Below are positions 63,001-64,000 of a stretch of DNA of 64,000 nucleotides, in pieces. The DNA is taken from NCBI GenBank assembly GCA_029718625.1, contig CM056395.1, forward strand, positions 26,654,160 to 26,718,159. Direction: 5' to 3'. This stretch comes from Synaphobranchus kaupii. Lineage: Eukaryota > Chordata > Actinopteri > Anguilliformes > Synaphobranchidae. The position numbers and the translations under genes are program-made. Within the stretch, counting starts at the first letter, position 1. Each line of letters starts with the position of its first letter. The notes below the pieces were generated by a model, which saw only the letters and a list, made by a program, of their open reading frames with translations, ran no database searches and was not told where the DNA came from.

Positions 63001-64000
63001 AGTTGCCTGGCGTTGTGTGGTGGTTAGAGATTCAGTTGTTGCAGGACTTTCAGTTGTGGTTGGAACATTTGTTTGGCTTGGAGCTGCACTTGTAGTTAGC
63101 GGTCTTGTTGTAATTGCTGCAGCAATTGTTGTTCCCACATTTGTAGTGGTGGGAGATACAGTTGTAGTTCTTGGATGTTGTGTGGTGGTTAGAGATTCAG
63201 TTGTTGCAGGACTTTCAGTTGTGGTTGGAATATATGTTGTGGTGTGAGCTGCACTTGTACTTGAAAGAATTGTTGTGGTTGGTTCTACAGTTGTAGTTTT
63301 TGCTGCTGCTGTAGTGCGTGGTACAGTTGTAGTTGCTTGGCGTTGTGTGGTGGTTAGAGATTCAGTTGTTGCCGGTCTTTCAGTTGTGGTTGGAACATTT
63401 GATGTGGTGTGAGCTGCACTTGTAGTTGGCGGTATTGTTGTAATTGCTGCAGCAGCTGTTGTTCCCACAGTTGTTGTGGTGGGAGATACAGTTGTAGTTC
63501 TTGGACGATGTGTGGTGGTAAGAGATTCAGTTGTTGCAGGACTTTCAGTTGTCGTTGGAGCATTTGTTTGGCTTGGAGCTGCACTTGTAGTTGGCCGTAT
63601 TGTTGTAATTGCTGCAGCAGTTGTTGTTCCCACATTTGTAGTGGTGTGAGATACAGTTGTAGTTGCCTGGCGTTGTGTGGTGGTTAGAGATTCAGTTGTT
63701 GCAGGCCTTTCAGTTGTGGTTGAAATATTTGTTGTGGTGTGAGCTGCACTTGTAGTTGGATGAATTGTTGTGGTTGGTGCTAGAGTTGTAGTTTTTACTG
63801 CTGTTGTAATGTGAGGTACAGGTGTAGTTACTTGGCGATGTGTGGTGGTAACAGATTCAGTTGTTGCAGGACTTTCAGTTGTGGTTGGAACATTTGATGT
63901 GGTGTGAGCTGCACTTGTAGTTGGCGGTATTGTTGTAATTGCTGCAGCAGCTGTTGTTCCCACAGTTGTTGTGGTGGGAGATACAGTTGTAGTTCTTGGA
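1..64000 (-). CDS. Giant mucin-like PTS-repeat protein, internal part of one exon (both ends outside window)
   Basis: Read on the complement with codon boundaries at + positions 1, 4, 7 and so on, the window is open from end to end, about 21,333 codons. I looked for + codons TTA, CTA and TCA in this phase, checking each variant site by eye, and found none. The product is 55-residue repeats rich in Thr (22-25 of 55), Pro and Ser, with few charged residues (E, R, H, K), no Cys seen and almost no Met or aromatics. This is the composition of the O-glycosylated tandem-repeat domains of mucins, which form extended, hydrated, protease-resistant glycoproteins. No signal peptide, von Willebrand domain, SEA domain, chitin-binding domain or membrane segment lies in the window, so secreted versus membrane form is unknown. 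There is no N-terminal start: the single in-frame ATG (55,315-55,317) is a point variant of a Thr/Ile codon. The gene runs right to left. The main alternative is a non-coding satellite. I do not recognise the specific gene. Confidence 0.85.
187..351 (-). repeat. Monomer family W (representative copy)
   Basis: This family is marked on the + strand by tttggcttgga followed by ggcggtattg and gttcttggacgatg. On the coding strand it reads SLTTTHRPRTTT, then VSPTTTTVGTTAAAA, then ITTIPPTTSAAPSQTNVP, then TTTESPATTE. Twenty-two of 55 residues are Thr, 7 Pro and 5 Ser. It is one of the commonest families across the array. Sub-variants have ggaactgc (S for A before the PS) or a Leu codon spelled CTT rather than CTA. 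Confidence 0.9.
352..516 (-). repeat. Monomer family G (representative copy)
   Basis: This family is marked by tttgggttggaggtaca, agcaattg, gctgcaacag and gttgcctggcgttg on the + strand. Coding-strand segments are SLTTTQRQATTT, VSPTTTSAETTTVAA, ITTIAPTTSVPPTQTNIP and TTTESPATTE. It shares the first and last segments with family W but differs through the centre. A sub-variant with tttgtgttgg and acttttag marks the higher-order repeats in the left third, and acttttag copies dominate right of about 26 kb. Confidence 0.9.
517..681 (-). repeat. Monomer family V/m (representative copy)
   Basis: This family is marked by tgttgtggtgtgagctg, ggatgaattg and ggtgctagag on the + strand. Coding-strand segments are SLTTTHRKATTT, VPHTTTAAKTTTLAP, TTTIHPTTSAAHTTTNIP and TTTERPATTE. 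It is the most Thr-rich family (25 of 55). The repeated TGA in tggtgtgagc is what breaks the Val-rich + strand frame, and ctagag breaks the Gln-rich minus frame. Neither breaks the mucin frame. Confidence 0.9.
1837..2001 (-). repeat. Monomer family p (representative copy)
   Basis: Related to family W but with ggccgtattg, a run gcagttgttgttcccacatttg and gttcttggatgttg on the + strand. On the coding strand this gives ITTIRPTTS in place of ITTIPPTTS. The upstream half of many copies has ttgtcgttggagc (a Thr codon ACG and a V-to-A change). The 3-bp deleted copies near 26,680, 37,402, 59,173 and 60,985 all belong to this family. Confidence 0.85.
2002..2166 (-). repeat. Monomer family k (representative copy)
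   Basis: A relative of V/m with acttggaagaattg, ggttctacag and gctgctgctgtagtgcgagg on the + strand. The coding strand gives VPRTTAAAKTTTVEP and TTTILPSTSAAHTTTNIP. It is usually followed on the + strand by a copy of family D. A sub-variant from about 29.4 kb rightwards has acttctac instead of acttgtac. Confidence 0.85.
2167..2331 (-). repeat. Monomer family D, hybrid of V/m front and W back (representative copy)
   Basis: This family is marked by gttgccggtctttc and aacatttgatgtggtgtgagc and then continues as family W from ggcggtattg. On the coding strand the tail reads SAAHTTSNVP then TTTERPATTE. The join of V-like and W-like halves inside one monomer suggests that the family arose by exchange within monomers and then spread with the higher-order repeats. 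Confidence 0.8.
2215..22370. repeat. Irregular higher-order repeat zone built on an 18-monomer (2,970-bp) unit
   Basis: The marker tgtttgtgtt occurs at about 2,371, 5,338, 7,153, 10,288, 14,578, 15,403, 18,373 and 21,343. Spacings are 2,967, 1,815, 3,135, 4,290, 825, 2,970 and 2,970 bp. Every spacing is a whole number of monomers, and the first is 18 monomers less one 3-bp deletion. A second marker, the p monomer with gctatagc, recurs in the same units. Shortened and lengthened units point to unequal exchange between repeats out of register. Confidence 0.85.
19807..22365. repeat. Long-range duplicated block, copy 2 (partner 835-3,390)
   Basis: Matches the block 18,972-18,975 bp to the left. 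I see a few differences, for example at 19,881 (gaag for gtag), about 20,191 (tggggt for tgcggt) and 20,663 (tttag for ttcag). The right edge is where ggcggt at the left copy is replaced by ggcagt at 22,361-22,370, immediately before the 10.7-kb duplication begins. Confidence 0.8.
22374..33095. repeat. 10,722-bp tandem duplication, copy 1
   Basis: Sixty-five monomers, one carrying a 3-bp deletion (26,678-26,684). The order of families and the private variants (gctctagcag, tacaggtgtag, gtggttttaac, ggccatattg, tgcatgac, gtcgtag) repeat in copy 2 at +10,722. I noticed only two differences: 26,792 (a, against g at 37,514) and 32,175 (a, against g at 42,897). The left junction lies just right of 22,364. 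Confidence 0.92.
27786..31917. repeat. 2,145-bp tandem duplication nested in the 10.7-kb copy 1
   Basis: Thirteen monomers are repeated in tandem, about 27,786-29,930 and 29,931-31,917. Markers such as ttggcagt (27,801 and 29,946), atttttttggg (about 28,267 and 30,412) and gttatggtggg recur at +2,145. The match ends at about 29,773 versus 31,918, where acttctac in the first is caattgtag in the second. Confidence 0.87.
33096..43817. repeat. 10,722-bp tandem duplication, copy 2
   Basis: Near-identical to 22,374-33,095. The junction between copies lies between about 33,087 and 33,104. There an agttagcgg monomer is joined to the gctctagcag monomer, replacing the ggcagt form seen at 22,361. The right end is where gctctagcag would be expected at 43,822 but gctgcagcag is found. 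It also repeats the 3-bp deletion at 37,400-37,406. Confidence 0.92.
38508..42639. repeat. 2,145-bp tandem duplication nested in the 10.7-kb copy 2
   Basis: The same nested pair as at 27,786-31,917, shifted by 10,722 bp. Since both large copies contain it, the 2,145-bp event happened before the 10,722-bp duplication. Its right end again shows the gctgcaattg variant (about 42,636). Confidence 0.87.
41245..50190. repeat. 4,455-bp tandem duplication (27 monomers), overlapping the 10.7-kb copy 2
   Basis: Matching monomers lie 4,455 bp apart, about 41,245-45,699 and 45,700-50,154. Shared private variants include gatgtagtgtgagc (about 44,109 and 48,564), gttgttgttgtggg (about 44,505 and 48,960) and gtagtttgagg (about 44,842 and 49,297). 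The second copy has its own changes, such as gtatttgctg (about 45,797), gtttttggtggg-type loss of a G near 46,163, gtgacctgc (about 47,746) and gttaaag (about 48,020). It begins inside the right end of the 10.7-kb duplication, so it is probably younger than that event. Confidence 0.85.
46300..53780. repeat. 3,630-bp tandem duplication (22 monomers)
   Basis: Monomers from about 46,300 recur at +3,630 up to about 50,150 versus 53,780. Examples are the starts of the same family at 46,529/50,159, 47,158/50,788, 48,808/52,438 and 49,633/53,263. The gttgcagcaac variant is shared between about 49,925 and 53,555. The repeat overlaps the 4,455-bp duplication, so the same kind of segment was copied twice with different endpoints. 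Confidence 0.85.
54540..55195. repeat. 330-bp (two-monomer) direct duplication
   Basis: A pair of monomers is repeated 330 bp apart. Each pair contains a hybrid with a family G front (tttgggttggaggtacactttta) and a family p back (gctgcagcagttgttgttccc), at about 54,661-54,780 and 54,991-55,110. This hybrid junction seems confined to this spot, which supports a recent local duplication. Confidence 0.8.
57976..58413. repeat. Two adjacent 162-bp monomers with the same 3-bp deletion
   Basis: Consecutive monomers both read cccacagttgtggtggg, lacking one ttg, at about 58,036-58,042 and 58,199-58,205. This removes one Thr codon from each without changing the frame. Sharing the same deletion side by side suggests duplication of a single monomer after the deletion. 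The second copy also has gcgttattg, which gives a Pro-to-Thr change. Confidence 0.75.
58743..62671. repeat. 1,812-bp tandem duplication (11 monomers, one shortened by 3 bp)
   Basis: Sequence from about 58,743 recurs at +1,812, up to about 62,671. Shared private variants are ttgtatttgcttgg (59,041 and 60,853), the 3-bp deletion (about 59,173 and 60,985), gtggatagag (about 59,724 and 61,536), gtctttggtgc and gttgccgatc (about 60,412 and 62,215). The period is 11 monomers less 3 bp. I noticed no differences within the repeated part. Confidence 0.88.

Larger units (their letters stand above)
1..64000. repeat. 165-bp tandem repeat array, about 388 monomers, filling the window
   Basis: The core beginning gattcagttgttgc recurs every 165 bp from position 20 to 63,854. 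The total span is 387 x 165 minus 21 bp. Seven 3-bp deletions explain the shortfall, at about 2,571-2,576, 26,678-26,684, 37,400-37,406, 58,036-58,042, 58,199-58,205, 59,171-59,177 and 60,981-60,988. No insertion of foreign sequence interrupts the array. Monomers fall into about six families that differ mainly in the central two thirds. The + strand is strongly G/T rich: in one counted monomer there are 55 G and 21 C, and overall GC is about 46%. Confidence 0.98.

Noticed and set aside
1..64000. Centromeric or heterochromatic satellite DNA (165-bp unit, higher-order repeats like alpha satellite)
   Set aside because: Not fully excluded. However, the unit is a multiple of 3, all indels are 3 bp, one frame is free of stops among diverged monomers, and the translation has a typical mucin composition. 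A neutral satellite would be expected to lose the frame.
1..64000. CRISPR array
   Set aside because: The units are contiguous 165-bp repeats with no short repeat and unique spacer pattern; the variable parts recur in a few families.
1..64000. Bacterial giant adhesin or silk/ice-nucleation-type repeat protein
   Set aside because: The very high Thr with Pro and Ser, lack of Gly/Ala blocks and lack of folded beta-repeat motifs fit a mucin better. The taxon cannot be decided from this window, so this stays a minor alternative.
1..64000. Promoters, terminators, splice sites, tRNA or transposon insertions
   Set aside because: I saw no departure from the repeat anywhere in the window. Any short motif match would occur hundreds of times and carry no specific meaning.

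Overview
The whole 64 kb window is one uninterrupted tandem array of a 165-bp (55-codon) repeat. There is no unique flank, spacer, second gene, RNA gene or transposon. I count about 388 monomers. The invariant core starts at position 20 for the first copy and 63,854 for the last. That distance is 387 x 165 minus 21, and I could locate exactly seven 3-nt deletions that account for the 21 bases.

Only one of the six frames stays open. It is read from the complement, with codon boundaries at + positions 1, 4, 7 and so on. I found no stop across bases 1-63,999, about 21,333 codons, and no in-frame ATG except one at 55,315-55,317. Because this frame neither starts nor stops inside the window, ordinary start-to-stop ORF calling misses it. 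It encodes a Thr/Pro/Ser-rich, mucin-like sequence: roughly 40-45% Thr and about 60% P+T+S, with no Cys seen and almost no Met or aromatic residues. A motif of the form TTTESPATTESLTTT recurs every 55 residues. My main reading is that the window lies inside a single giant repeat exon of a mucin-like glycoprotein gene on the minus strand. Both the N-terminal side (beyond 64,000) and the C-terminal side (below 1) are outside.

Layout: about six monomer families are arranged in higher-order repeats. Bases 1-22.4 kb carry variants of an 18-monomer, 2,970-bp unit plus a 2.55-kb block copied about 19 kb away. Bases 22.4-43.8 kb are a nearly perfect 10,722-bp tandem duplication, each half containing a nested 2,145-bp duplication. 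Bases 41.2-53.8 kb carry overlapping 4,455-bp and 3,630-bp duplications. Bases 53.8-64 kb are more mixed, with a 330-bp duplication and a 1,812-bp tandem duplication. These patterns fit repeated unequal exchange that always keeps the frame.

Organism: nothing here fixes the taxon. A very large, intron-free PTS tandem-repeat exon at about 46% GC (one monomer counted) suggests a eukaryote, probably an animal with secreted or membrane mucins, but this is inference. A non-coding satellite is the main alternative. The frame-preserving indels and the absence of stops among clearly diverged monomers argue against it.
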